64,000 bases of DNA, taken from positions 2,169,501-2,233,500 of the forward strand of contig NZ_WSUT01000005.1 of the NCBI RefSeq assembly GCF_009789535.1, read 5' to 3'. The position numbers were made by a program, and so were the translations under genes. A model generated the notes under the pieces. That model saw only the letters and a program-made list of their open reading frames with translations. It was not told the DNA's origin and ran no database searches. Shown here piece after piece: positions 32,721-40,843 of this stretch (within the stretch, counting starts at the first letter, position 1; the number at the start of each line of letters is the position of its first letter). The DNA comes from Sphingomonas carotinifaciens. Lineage in GTDB: Bacteria > Pseudomonadota > Alphaproteobacteria > Sphingomonadales > Sphingomonadaceae.

Positions 32721-33466
32721 GCCTGTTTTCCGGGCGCTTCACAGGGCGCGCCGCGATCGTCACCGGCGGTGCGTCGGGACTGGGCAAGGAAGTCGCCCGC
32801 CGCATCATCGCAGAGGGTGGAACGGCGGCCTTGTGGGATGTCGACGCCGACAGGCTAGCGGAGGCGCAGGCCGAGACGGGCGCCGCCCATGTCGTGGCCC
32901 TCGACGTGACCGATGCGGATGCGGTCGCGGCCGCAGCGGCATCGAGCGCGGAGGCGCTGGGCCGGGTCGACATCCTGGTCTGCTCGGCAGCGATTACCGG
33001 GGCGACCGGACCGGTCCACGAATATCCGCTGGAGAGCTGGCGACGGGTGATCGACATCAACGTCAACGGCCTGTTCTATTGCTGTCGTGCGGTGGTGCCG
33101 CTGATGCTGGACCATGGCTATGGCCGGATCGTCAACGTCGCCTCGGTGGCCGGCAAGGAGGGCAACCCGAACGCGTCCGCCTATTCCGCCAGCAAGGCCG
33201 CGGTGATCGGCCTGACCAAGTCGCTGGGTAAGGAATTGGCGGGCAAGGGGGTGATCGCCAATGCGCTGACCCCGGCCACCTTTGAAAGCCCGATCCTGGC
33301 GCAACTGCCGCAAAGCCAGGTCGATTACATGCGCGGCAAGATCCCGATGGGCCGGTTGGGCGAAGTGCATGAATCCGCCGCGATGGTGTGTTTCATGGCG
33401 TCGGAGGAATGCAGCTTCACCACGGCGTCGACTTTTGACACGTCGGGCGGGCGAACCACCTTCTGA
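32717..33466 (+). CDS. SDR dehydrogenase, probable 2-keto-3-deoxy-L-rhamnonate 4-dehydrogenase (LRA5)
   Basis: NAD(P)-dependent short-chain dehydrogenase of 249 residues: cofactor motif TGGASGLG (16-23), catalytic Tyr156 and Lys160 (YSASK), NVASVAG with the active serine. Overlaps the hydrolase stop by 4 bases. LRA5 would supply the diketo substrate of the hydrolase. L-rhamnose dehydrogenase (LRA1) is also an SDR and is otherwise missing here, so this gene could instead be LRA1. Confidence 0.82.
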   Translation: MSLFSGRFTGRAAIVTGGASGLGKEVARRIIAEGGTAALWDVDADRLAEAQAETGAAHVVALDVTDADAVAAAAASSAEALGRVDILVCSAAITGATGPVHEYPLESWRRVIDINVNGLFYCCRAVVPLMLDHGYGRIVNVASVAGKEGNPNASAYSASKAAVIGLTKSLGKELAGKGVIANALTPATFESPILAQLPQSQVDYMRGKIPMGRLGEVHESAAMVCFMASEECSFTTASTFDTSGGRTTF

Positions 33467-33477
33467 GGGCGCGGGGC

Positions 33478-34383
33478 ATGACGGTTCCCTTTCTCGATGC
33501 GCATATTCATCTGTGGGACCTGTCACGCCTGCGCTACCCATGGCTGACCCCGCCCTTTGCCGAGGACGGCCCGAACGGCAGCGTGGCCGCGATCGCGCAG
33601 GATTTCGGTGCCGCCGACTACCGGGCGGCGCTGGCGCGGTGGCAGGTCGTCGGCGCGGTGCATGTCGATGCGGGGGCCGACCCCGGCGATGCGCTGGCGG
33701 AGACGGCGTGGCTGGAGGAGGTGGCGGGGGCGTCGGGACTGCCCGACGCGATCGTCGCCTTTGCCGCGCTGGACGATCCCGCGATCGACGGGCATCTGGC
33801 GGCTCAGGCGCGGCACCCTCGCGTGCGCGGCATCCGGCACATCGTCAACTGGCACCCCGATGCCGGGCGCAGCTACACGCCGCGCGACCTGACGCGGGAC
33901 GATGGCTGGCGCGCGGGCTTCCGCAAGCTGGCGGATCATGGCCTGTCGTTCGACCTGCAATGCTATCCCGACCAGATGGCGGGGCTGGTGCCGCTGTTCG
34001 CCGACAACCCCCGGGTGCCCGTCATCGTCAATCATCTGGGCATGCCGGTGCTGTTCGACCCGGACGGTATCGCGACATGGCGCGCGGGCCTTGCCGCCCT
34101 TGCGACCTTGCCGCAGGTGTCAATCAAGCTGTCGGGCCTCGGCTTCATCGCGCGCGACTGGACGCAGGAACAGGTCCGCCCGTTCGTCCGCCATGCCATC
34201 GACCTGTTCGGGACACAGCGTTGCATGGTCGCCAGCGACGCGCCCACCGACATGCTGTTCGCGCCCATCGATCGCTACATGGACGCGCTTCACGCCATCC
34301 TGTCGGATTTCGGCGACGGCGAACGGCGCGACCTGTTCGGCCGCAATGCCAATCGCATCTACCGGGTCGGGCTGGCGCTATGA
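33478..34383 (+). CDS. Amidohydrolase-family lactonase, probable L-rhamnono-1,4-lactonase (LRA2)
   Basis: TIM-barrel metal-dependent hydrolase of the COG3618 group, 301 residues. Metal-binding motif FLDAHIHLWD at the start, then GIRHIVNWHPD, VIVNHLGMP and the late Asp in MVASDAPTD. Family members open sugar-acid lactones (rhamnono-, fucono-). Coming 11 bases after the SDR in the rhamnonate operon, it most likely hydrolyses L-rhamnono-lactone to L-rhamnonate. Confidence 0.83.
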   Translation: MTVPFLDAHIHLWDLSRLRYPWLTPPFAEDGPNGSVAAIAQDFGAADYRAALARWQVVGAVHVDAGADPGDALAETAWLEEVAGASGLPDAIVAFAALDDPAIDGHLAAQARHPRVRGIRHIVNWHPDAGRSYTPRDLTRDDGWRAGFRKLADHGLSFDLQCYPDQMAGLVPLFADNPRVPVIVNHLGMPVLFDPDGIATWRAGLAALATLPQVSIKLSGLGFIARDWTQEQVRPFVRHAIDLFGTQRCMVASDAPTDMLFAPIDRYMDALHAILSDFGDGERRDLFGRNANRIYRVGLAL

Positions 34384-34452
34384 TCTGACTGGCGCAGGCC
34401 GTCCGCGCGTGGCATCGGCACGGCCCGAGAGTTGCAATAGGTGCCCGCTGCC

Positions 34453-35298
34453 ATGACCCCCGACCTGCCCGGATTCGACCGGGACGCATTCGTCGCCGCC
34501 ACGCTGGCCGAGGATATGGGGCCGGCGGGGGATATCACCTCCACCGCGGTCATTCCTGCCGGTGCGCGGTTCGTCGGCACGATGGCGAGCCGCGATGCGA
34601 TCGTGGTCGCCGGGCTCTGGCTGGCCGAGGCGTTCTTTCGCCATCTCGATCCGGAGGTCGCCATCACGCGGCTGGCGGAGGACGGCGCCCGCGTCGAGCC
34701 CGGCACGCCGCTGCTCCGGCTGGAAGGGCGCGCGCGCGCGATGCTGACCGCGGAGCGCTCCGCGCTCAACACGGTGCAGCATCTGTCGGGCATCGCCAGC
34801 ATGACCGCGACCTATGTGGATGCGCTGGTTGGCACGGGTGCGATCCTGCTCGACACCCGCAAGACGATCCCCGGCCTGCGTCTGCTGGAAAAATACGCCA
34901 CCCGGACCGGCGGTGCGCAGAACCACCGCATGGGATTGTGGGATGCGGCGATGATCAAGGACAACCATGTCGCGGTCGCGGGCGGCGTCGCGCCGGCGGT
35001 GGAGCGCGCGCGCGCCGCGGGCATTGCCCGCATCATCGTGGAGGTCGACCGGATCGACCAGGTCGAGCCGGCGATCGCCGCCGGCGCCACCCACCTGCTG
35101 CTCGACAATATGGACCCCGCGACGCTGCGCGAGGCGGTGGCACTGGTGGATGGCCGCGTGCCGACCGAGGCCTCGGGCGGTGTCCGGCTGGAGACGATCG
35201 GCGCGATCGGGGCGACGGGTGTCACCTATGTCAGCGTCGGTCGCCTGACCCAGTCCGCGCCGGCCGCCGACATCGGACTGGATTTCGCCGCGCTCTGA
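34453..35298 (+). CDS. nadC: Nicotinate-nucleotide pyrophosphorylase (carboxylating)
   Basis: Quinolinate phosphoribosyltransferase of de novo NAD synthesis: quinolinate + PRPP to nicotinate mononucleotide, CO2 and PPi. 281 residues from ATG 34453 (AGGTG nine bases before); a GTG at 34441 is an alternative. Conserved motifs: AEDMGPAGDITS, ERSALNTVQHLSGIAS, DTRKTIPGLR, KYATRTGGAQNHRMGL and MIKDNHV. Separate from the rhamnose genes in function; no nadA or nadB nearby. Confidence 0.95.
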   Translation: MTPDLPGFDRDAFVAATLAEDMGPAGDITSTAVIPAGARFVGTMASRDAIVVAGLWLAEAFFRHLDPEVAITRLAEDGARVEPGTPLLRLEGRARAMLTAERSALNTVQHLSGIASMTATYVDALVGTGAILLDTRKTIPGLRLLEKYATRTGGAQNHRMGLWDAAMIKDNHVAVAGGVAPAVERARAAGIARIIVEVDRIDQVEPAIAAGATHLLLDNMDPATLREAVALVDGRVPTEASGGVRLETIGAIGATGVTYVSVGRLTQSAPAADIGLDFAAL

Positions 35299-35359
35299 CG
35301 ATTGCGCGCTCCGGTCCGGCGGCGCTATCGTCCGCCATCAATCAAGGGAGACTATCCGG

Positions 35360-35752
35360 GTGCGTCCCAAGGCAATCATATCGGCGGAGTGGCTGTACCT
35401 CGCCGCGACGCTGCTGCTGATCATAACATCGGCGATGGCGTGGAGCGAGATGGTGGCGCTGTACGGTGCGGGGCTGACCGCGGGCATCACCGCCTTTCTG
35501 GTCGGTCTGTATATCCTGCTGATCCTGTGCACGACGCGGGGCGGCAGCCGGGTGGCGCTGGGGCTGCTTGCGGCGCTCACCGTGCTGGGGCTGGTGTCGC
35601 TGCTGTATCAGGTCGCCACCGGCGTGCTGGCGATCGGCCTGCTCGGCGTGCTCAACACGGTGCAGGGGCTGTTGACCTTTGCCGGGCTGGTGCTGCTGTT
35701 CCGGCCCAATGCGCGCGCCTGGTTCCGGGCCCGGGCGGAGGCTGTGGCATGA
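35360..35752 (+). CDS. Four-helix membrane protein, unknown function
   Basis: 130 residues, GTG start after GGGAG. Four hydrophobic helices (about 10-30, 33-57, 65-87 and 90-113) and a basic C-terminus (NARAWFRARAEAVA), so probably an inner-membrane protein with the C-terminus inside. No family recognised. The stop overlaps the RNase T2 start by 4 bases, so the two are cotranslated. Confidence 0.72.
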   Translation: MRPKAIISAEWLYLAATLLLIITSAMAWSEMVALYGAGLTAGITAFLVGLYILLILCTTRGGSRVALGLLAALTVLGLVSLLYQVATGVLAIGLLGVLNTVQGLLTFAGLVLLFRPNARAWFRARAEAVA

Positions 35753-36468
35753 CGATGAAGCACGTGATCCTGCGCGGGCTGGCCGCCACCGCGCTGCTGT
35801 TGCCGGTCGCGGCGCAGGCGCAGGCCTATAGCTGCTCCGCGCCGCAGGCGCCGCAGCGTATCCGGCCCGACCTGCCCACCGACAAGCAGCCACGCCGCGT
35901 GGTTCCCATCGGCAGCTATACGCTGGCGATCACCTGGAGCCCGCAATATTGCCGGGATCATGGCGATGGCGGGTCGTTTCAATGCGGCTCGGCCAACCGC
36001 TTCGGCTTCACGCTGCATGGGCTTTGGCCCGACGGCAAGGGGGCGACGTGGCCGCAATATTGCCGCCCGACCGGGCTGATCCCGGCTGCGGTGGTTCGCC
36101 GGCATATCTGTGCGACCCCGTCGGCGCAGTTGATGCAGCATGAATGGGCCAAGCATGGCACCTGCATGAGCGGGTACAGCCCGGCGCGCTACTTCCGCCA
36201 GTCCAATGCGCTCTACGGGCGGCTGCGCTATCCGGACATGGAGGCGCTGTCGCGGCGCGAGCTGACCGCGGGGGGCTTTGCGCAGGCGATGGCGCGGGCC
36301 AACCCGGGCCTGAGGGCGGACATGATGCGGGTCACCGCCACGCGCGACGGCTGGCTGGACGAATTGTGGATCTGCCTCGACACCGCATTCCGCTACACGC
36401 GCTGCCCGGCGCATCAGGGCGGGGTCAGCCCCTCATCGTCGCTCAGAATCTGGCGCGGCGGACGCTGA
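35749..36468 (+). CDS. Ribonuclease T2 family protein, periplasmic
   Basis: Secreted endoribonuclease of 239 residues. Signal peptide (1-25, ending AAQAQA). Both active-site segments are intact: CAS I with His90 (TLHGLWPD) and CAS II HEWAKHGTC with His131, Glu132, Lys135 and His136. Six or more cysteines fit disulfides in the periplasm, as in E. coli RNase I. Probably scavenges RNA; the gene overlaps the four-helix protein upstream. Confidence 0.93.
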   Translation: MTMKHVILRGLAATALLLPVAAQAQAYSCSAPQAPQRIRPDLPTDKQPRRVVPIGSYTLAITWSPQYCRDHGDGGSFQCGSANRFGFTLHGLWPDGKGATWPQYCRPTGLIPAAVVRRHICATPSAQLMQHEWAKHGTCMSGYSPARYFRQSNALYGRLRYPDMEALSRRELTAGGFAQAMARANPGLRADMMRVTATRDGWLDELWICLDTAFRYTRCPAHQGGVSPSSSLRIWRGGR

Positions 36469-36477
36469 CCGACCGGC

Positions 36478-36891
36478 TCACCCCTCCAGCACGACGCCGG
36501 CGGGGTGATGCTTGTCCAGATGGCGCCTGATGATGCGCAGGTTGCGGGTGTTCGACCGGAAATAGATGTCGGCCGCGTCGCCGACGAACGGCACCAGGCC
36601 CAACACGGCGTCGAAGCCGACATTGCCCATCATCCGCGCCATCTGGAACCTGGACAACCCCAGGTTGCGCGCTTCCCAAACCAGCCAGCTACCCATGGCC
36701 GCCGCGATGACGTCACCGACCACCGGGATCAGGCCGACGATCGCGTCGAGCCCGACCGGACGGTTGATGCCGGGAATGACGAACATCCGCTCTAGCACCG
36801 CCTCCAGCGCCTCGATCCGGCGCCGGACCGAAGCCACGTCGCGACCCATGGGAAGGCTGTCGAAGATGCGGGGATCGATGCGTGCGGTCAT
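36478..36891 (-). CDS. DUF4112 protein
   Basis: 137 residues of the DUF4112 family, function unknown. Two matching repeats are visible: DAIVGLIPVVGDVIAAAMGSWLVW and DAVLGLVPFVGDAADIYFRS, each probably a re-entrant or membrane-associated helix pair. Start 36891 is used because the family N-terminus begins there; the longer frame reads the upstream gene out of phase. Five bases downstream of the SBP lipoprotein gene, same strand. Confidence 0.82.
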   Translation of the reverse strand: MTARIDPRIFDSLPMGRDVASVRRRIEALEAVLERMFVIPGINRPVGLDAIVGLIPVVGDVIAAAMGSWLVWEARNLGLSRFQMARMMGNVGFDAVLGLVPFVGDAADIYFRSNTRNLRIIRRHLDKHHPAGVVLEG

Positions 36892-36896
36892 GACGA

Positions 36897-38411
36897 TCAA
36901 TTGGTGTCGGCACGCAGCCGGTTCAATGGATGCCAGGCGCGCGCATTGGGTTGCCATTGCCGCAGTCGCGATGCCACCAGCGACCAGCGCAGTGGGCGTG
37001 CCAGCGGGATAAAGGCCGCGTCCTGGTTCATCGCGATATCGGCAGCGGCAAGCGCCTGTGCCCTGTCGCCAAGCGTCGGGGCCAGCCGCGCCTGTTCCAG
37101 CGCCGCTTGCGCCGCCTCGCTGCACGGGCGGCAGGCGGTGGCGAGATACCAGCGTGCGCTGTCATACGGCGCCACCGCATCCACCAGTCGCAGATCGGCC
37201 GGCTCGGCCGGTTTGACCCGGACGCTGACGATGCCGATCGCCTGCAAGGTCGCGGCGATCTGCGCATAAAGCAGCCGGGTGCCCGGCGCGTCGGGAAGGG
37301 CGATTGCCAGCCGCACCGGACTACCCCAGCCGGCGACCCGCGTGCGTGCATCGGCGCGGCGCTGGTCCAGCGTTTGCAGCGACCAGCCAGGCACTTGCGG
37401 CGGCGCGCCCGAGTCCAGCGCCTCGGGCAGCAGCCTGTCCATCGGCTCCCACCCGCGCGCCAGGCTCGCCACCAGCGTCGCCCTGTCGAACGCCTGCGAC
37501 AGCGCCTGACGGTTCGCCGCATCGGCCAGAAAGCCTTCGCGCCGCACCACCGCCAGCCCGAACAGACCGGCCGCCGGATCGAGCCGCACCGTTGCCGGCG
37601 GCGCTCCGCTCAACGCGACGAGCGGCCAGTCGGCGATCGTGCCCCCGCTCACCAGATCCGACTCCCGCCGCCCGAACCGCACCAACGCCAGCGACGCCCG
37701 CTCGCCGATCAGCCTGACCTCTTCCTCCGGCGTGGGTGTGGGGCTGTCTTCGGGTTCGGCGCGGGTGGGGTCGGGGATGGGGCGGAGGAGGGGGGCGGCG
37801 GAGCGTAGCGCGGAGACGCGCATCGGCCCGGTGCCGCCACCGGCGCGCGAACGGATGATGGCGAGTTCGGGCTGCGCGAACAGCTTGAGCAGATCGGGGC
37901 GGGGACGCGCGAGGCGGACCTCGATCACCTGCGGCGTCATCACCACGACCTCGTCGATCGCGGTCAGGAACGGCAGCAGCGCATGATCGGCCGCGGCGCG
38001 CAGACGACCCTGCAGGATATCCACCACCTGTTCGGCGGTCACCGGGCGACCATCCGCCCAGCTCGCCTCGCGCAGGCGGAAGATGTAGGAGCCACCATTG
38101 TCGGTGACGATCCATCGCTCGGCCAGCCCCGGCTCGATCTGGCCGGCGGCATCGAAGCGCACCAGCCCCTGGGCGGTGGCGTCGACCAGCAGTCGCTGCG
38201 GCCAATCGCGGTGACCGGCAGCCGGCGGCTGCCCGATGGCACTGACGATCACCGGGCCGCTGTCACGGCGGCGTTCGCAGCCGGAGGACAAAAGAGCCAG
38301 CGCGACCGCAATGGTGCGGACGGCGGGACTCGAACCCGCACTCCATGGGAAGCCGATTTTAAGTCGATGTTTGGGAAGTGCCCGATCTTTCCCTTTTCGA
38401 CTGAAAAACAT
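36897..38411 (-). CDS. SBP_bac_5 family ABC substrate-binding lipoprotein, 5' end remodelled by the island
   Basis: Solute-binding protein of the peptide/nickel family (extracellular family 5), about 470 mature residues; LVDATAQGLVRFDAAGQIEPGLAERW and the following RLREASWADGRPVTAEQVVD are typical. The lipobox is LLSSGC, preceded by VRTIAVALA. From there upstream the frame has no ATG, GTG or TTG before the tRNA-derived repeat 38312-38366; the first conventional start is ATG 38411, inside the island. The native start is therefore lost or unusual (an ATT codon precedes AVALA). No permease or ATPase genes are adjacent. Confidence 0.75.
   Translation of the reverse strand: MFFSRKGKDRALPKHRLKIGFPWSAGSSPAVRTIAVALALLSSGCERRRDSGPVIVSAIGQPPAAGHRDWPQRLLVDATAQGLVRFDAAGQIEPGLAERWIVTDNGGSYIFRLREASWADGRPVTAEQVVDILQGRLRAAADHALLPFLTAIDEVVVMTPQVIEVRLARPRPDLLKLFAQPELAIIRSRAGGGTGPMRVSALRSAAPLLRPIPDPTRAEPEDSPTPTPEEEVRLIGERASLALVRFGRRESDLVSGGTIADWPLVALSGAPPATVRLDPAAGLFGLAVVRREGFLADAANRQALSQAFDRATLVASLARGWEPMDRLLPEALDSGAPPQVPGWSLQTLDQRRADARTRVAGWGSPVRLAIALPDAPGTRLLYAQIAATLQAIGIVSVRVKPAEPADLRLVDAVAPYDSARWYLATACRPCSEAAQAALEQARLAPTLGDRAQALAAADIAMNQDAAFIPLARPLRWSLVASRLRQWQPNARAWHPLNRLRADTN
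38312..38366. repeat. Left attachment repeat (3' end of tRNA-Leu)
   Basis: 55 bases identical to 47299-47353. It holds the CCA end, T arm, variable arm and part of the anticodon arm of tRNA-Leu(UAA), but no 5' half, so it is not a tRNA gene. This is the chromosomal remnant displaced when the island recombined into the tRNA. Confidence 0.93.
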
Positions 38412-38918
38412 ACACTTGGCTGCCCTTTTTGGCGGATGAGGGTGGTAGCGATAACCCGCTTTTACCCTCTTGTTCCCGGAATGATTACACAGGATTTACA
38501 CGGAGTTCGCTTCTCCGAACCCCATGACGCAGTGACCCGCGTCCTTCTGTCCGTCTTCCACAAACGGAGAGCAAGGCAGCGGCGTTCGCACATGTCGCAT
38601 AATCGCGTGCGGCGCCTACGATCAACCGTATGGCTAACTCGCGTTCCGTCAATTGCCTGTGCCAATAGCGGGTTTTGCAAGTAAGCTATCATGGCTGCGG
38701 ATCAACAAACATACTATCCTACAACGTGTCTCGGTTTTGTGCCGCATAGGCGGTTAGTGGTGGTGCCGTTGCTGTGATGCCCCTCATTCCGCCGGACGCA
38801 AAGAAGCCGTGCACCTCCCTAACCATACATGTCCGGCAACGGCGTTTGCCAGTTTTTACCAAATGTCATCTTTGACAATGGATTAGGATCAGGCACAACG
38901 CGATCGGGAGGGCGCTCA
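38412..38918. other. Non-coding left end of the island
   Basis: About 500 bases with no convincing gene. Short frames occur on both strands but have no binding site or recognisable protein. It probably holds the promoter for the three-gene cassette that follows and island-end sequences. Confidence 0.5.
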
Positions 38919-39506
38919 TTGGGTGGGGTTGAGCTAAAGGACTGGTCCGACTGGATTCGGACCATCACAGCCGTGGCTGCGTTCTTGTTTGCGCCGGCAG
39001 GACTCCAAGCCTTGTGGACCAGGCTGCGCCACCGATTTACCGCGATCTGCTACCCCGCTACTGCGTCCCTATCCAAAGGGTCGCACGAGTGGCAAATCGA
39101 ACTTCGCAACAGATCGTCTACGATGCGACCGTTCAAAGTAGATATATATCCTAAGCAGAAGCGAAATAGAATCAGTTCATTCAAAATTATTACCGAGAAT
39201 GATGGCGGTATGCTCGTAGATAGCGCCGTACTGGCCCACGGCTGCCTAGTTGTTGATGTAGTTAGGATTGCTCCGGGAAGAAGGCTTTCTATAAAGCTAG
39301 TGTTTGATACCGCGGACGTTCCTCGCTTTCATGCAACCACAAACTCAATAACCAGCAGTATAGGTTCACCTGATCGCTACGCGGGCATTCCATCATCTAG
39401 ATCTTTGGAAGTAGGAAGGAAAAGGGTTCTGGCACTATGCGCAAGTTTCGTGTCGGGCTTTGTAGTTTTGTTTGTTTCGCTATTTTGGCACACCCTTAAG
39501 TTTTGA
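38919..39506 (+). CDS. Membrane protein of unknown function (cassette gene 1)
   Basis: 195 residues from TTG 38919, chosen because GGGAGGG lies six bases upstream; an ATG at 38829 would add 30 residues without a binding site. One membrane helix near the N-terminus (TAVAAFLFAPAGLQALW) and one at the C-terminus (ALCASFVSGFVVLFVSLF) flank a beta-rich middle (about 40-150). No family recognised. Fourteen bases before the ATPase gene and in the same AT-rich DNA, so probably one operon with it. Confidence 0.65.
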   Translation: MGGVELKDWSDWIRTITAVAAFLFAPAGLQALWTRLRHRFTAICYPATASLSKGSHEWQIELRNRSSTMRPFKVDIYPKQKRNRISSFKIITENDGGMLVDSAVLAHGCLVVDVVRIAPGRRLSIKLVFDTADVPRFHATTNSITSSIGSPDRYAGIPSSRSLEVGRKRVLALCASFVSGFVVLFVSLFWHTLKF

Positions 39507-39520
39507 CGGAGACACGGTAG

Positions 39521-40843
39521 ATGCCTACTCTGACGGTGAGTGAGTTTTCATGTTTGCGCGAAGCTAACTTCACCTTAGCTCCGGTAAATGTCATTATTGG
39601 TCCGCAGGGAAGCGGAAAAAGCGTTACGACAAAACTATTTTACTTCTTTTCCGATATACTTAACAACTCGCTGCAGTATGCGGAGAGAGGTGACAGTATC
39701 GAAGACGTTAAACGCCTTCTGACAAAGCAATTTGCTATATGGTTCCCACCTTCTGCTTGGGGAAATGGGCGATTCAACATCAGCTATACCGCAGGTTCTT
39801 TTGCTGTGCGCGTGCTACGTCGACGCCTAAATAAGCGCCTGTCAGATGAAGTATCTATAACATTCTCTGACTGGTTTGTTCAGTATTACAGTGCTGCTTC
39901 TAAATCATTCAAGGATGTCCGCGAAAAGGTTCTGCTGTCGTATGAGGACAATATATCTGTATCGGCAGTAATAGATCAGGATATGCGGGCGCGGCAGTAT
40001 GCAATGGACAGGATGCACAAAGCTTTAGGAGATGAGTATCTTTCGCAGCAAACATTTATACCTGCTGGTCGTGCATTCTTTACAAGTATTGGCCGTTTAG
40101 TAGCAGGATTTGAACAGGCGGGAAGCTTAGATCCGGTAACTATTAAATTCGCAAAACTTTTTGCGGGCATGAGAGATCGCTCATCTCGGAGGTATGGTAG
40201 CGGCATCGCGCATCGTCTGGGAACCGACTTTTTAGAGAGAAGAAGTAGCTTTATGGAAAAGCTATTTGGGGGTCAGGTTGTATTTCAGGACGAAAACGAA
40301 TTTGTAGAGACAAGTGACGGGCGTAAGATACCATTTACCGCCCTGTCTAGTGGCCAGCAAGAACTACTGCCTATGTGGTCGTTGATAGACTATTTTGGCG
40401 AATTGGATGCTTTAAGGAGCGCGAGAAATATAAAACCGCGTAAAGTCCGGGAGCTTATCTATATCGAGGAGCCAGAAGCGCATCTTTTTCCAACCGCACA
40501 AAGTCAGTTGATGGAATTCCTTATAGGTTCTGTCGCTTCAGAACGCAATCAGCGCAGCTTGGTTATAACTACGCATAGCCCATATATAATGAGTAAGCTG
40601 AACGTTTTCCTCAAAGCTGGGCAGCTATCGAAAAGAAAAAAGCGTAATCAGGACATAAACTCCATCGTTCCTAGAGAATGCTGGTTAATAGAGAAGAACC
40701 TTTCTGCTCTTTCAATTCAAGATAACCAAATAGTTAACTTGATTGATGAAGATGGTCTTATTGATGCACGATATCTTGATTGTATATCGGAGGATATTTC
40801 CGACCAGTTCTCTGACCTGCTTGCCATTGAGGCGGAACTATAA
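39521..40843 (+). CDS. AAA/ABC-type ATPase (OLD/RecF-like, cassette gene 2)
   Basis: 440-residue ATPase of the SMC/RecF/OLD group. Walker A GPQGSGKS (27-34), signature-like LSSGQQE (275-281), Walker B LIYIEEPEAHLF with Glu316-Glu317, and H-loop ITTHSPYI. The middle part (about 60-250) is helical and unique. No TOPRIM or other nuclease domain follows the ATPase core, unlike OLD or GajA; the nuclease function seems to be in the next gene, whose ATG shares the last base of this stop. Such ATPases are common sensors in antiphage systems. Confidence 0.88.
   Translation: MPTLTVSEFSCLREANFTLAPVNVIIGPQGSGKSVTTKLFYFFSDILNNSLQYAERGDSIEDVKRLLTKQFAIWFPPSAWGNGRFNISYTAGSFAVRVLRRRLNKRLSDEVSITFSDWFVQYYSAASKSFKDVREKVLLSYEDNISVSAVIDQDMRARQYAMDRMHKALGDEYLSQQTFIPAGRAFFTSIGRLVAGFEQAGSLDPVTIKFAKLFAGMRDRSSRRYGSGIAHRLGTDFLERRSSFMEKLFGGQVVFQDENEFVETSDGRKIPFTALSSGQQELLPMWSLIDYFGELDALRSARNIKPRKVRELIYIEEPEAHLFPTAQSQLMEFLIGSVASERNQRSLVITTHSPYIMSKLNVFLKAGQLSKRKKRNQDINSIVPRECWLIEKNLSALSIQDNQIVNLIDEDGLIDARYLDCISEDISDQFSDLLAIEAEL

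Noticed and set aside
38312..38388. Possible second tRNA-Leu
   Set aside because: Only the 3' part matches; the acceptor 5' strand and D arm are absent. It is the attachment-site remnant.
37983..38684. Long plus-strand frame containing GGTRTRTPWEADFKS
   Set aside because: That peptide is the translation of the tRNA-Leu 3' end repeat, and the rest is antisense to the lipoprotein gene. A known kind of false gene prediction.
38462..38692. 76-residue minus-strand frame at the left island end
   Set aside because: Arginine/cysteine-rich without a start signal or recognisable fold; treated as chance.
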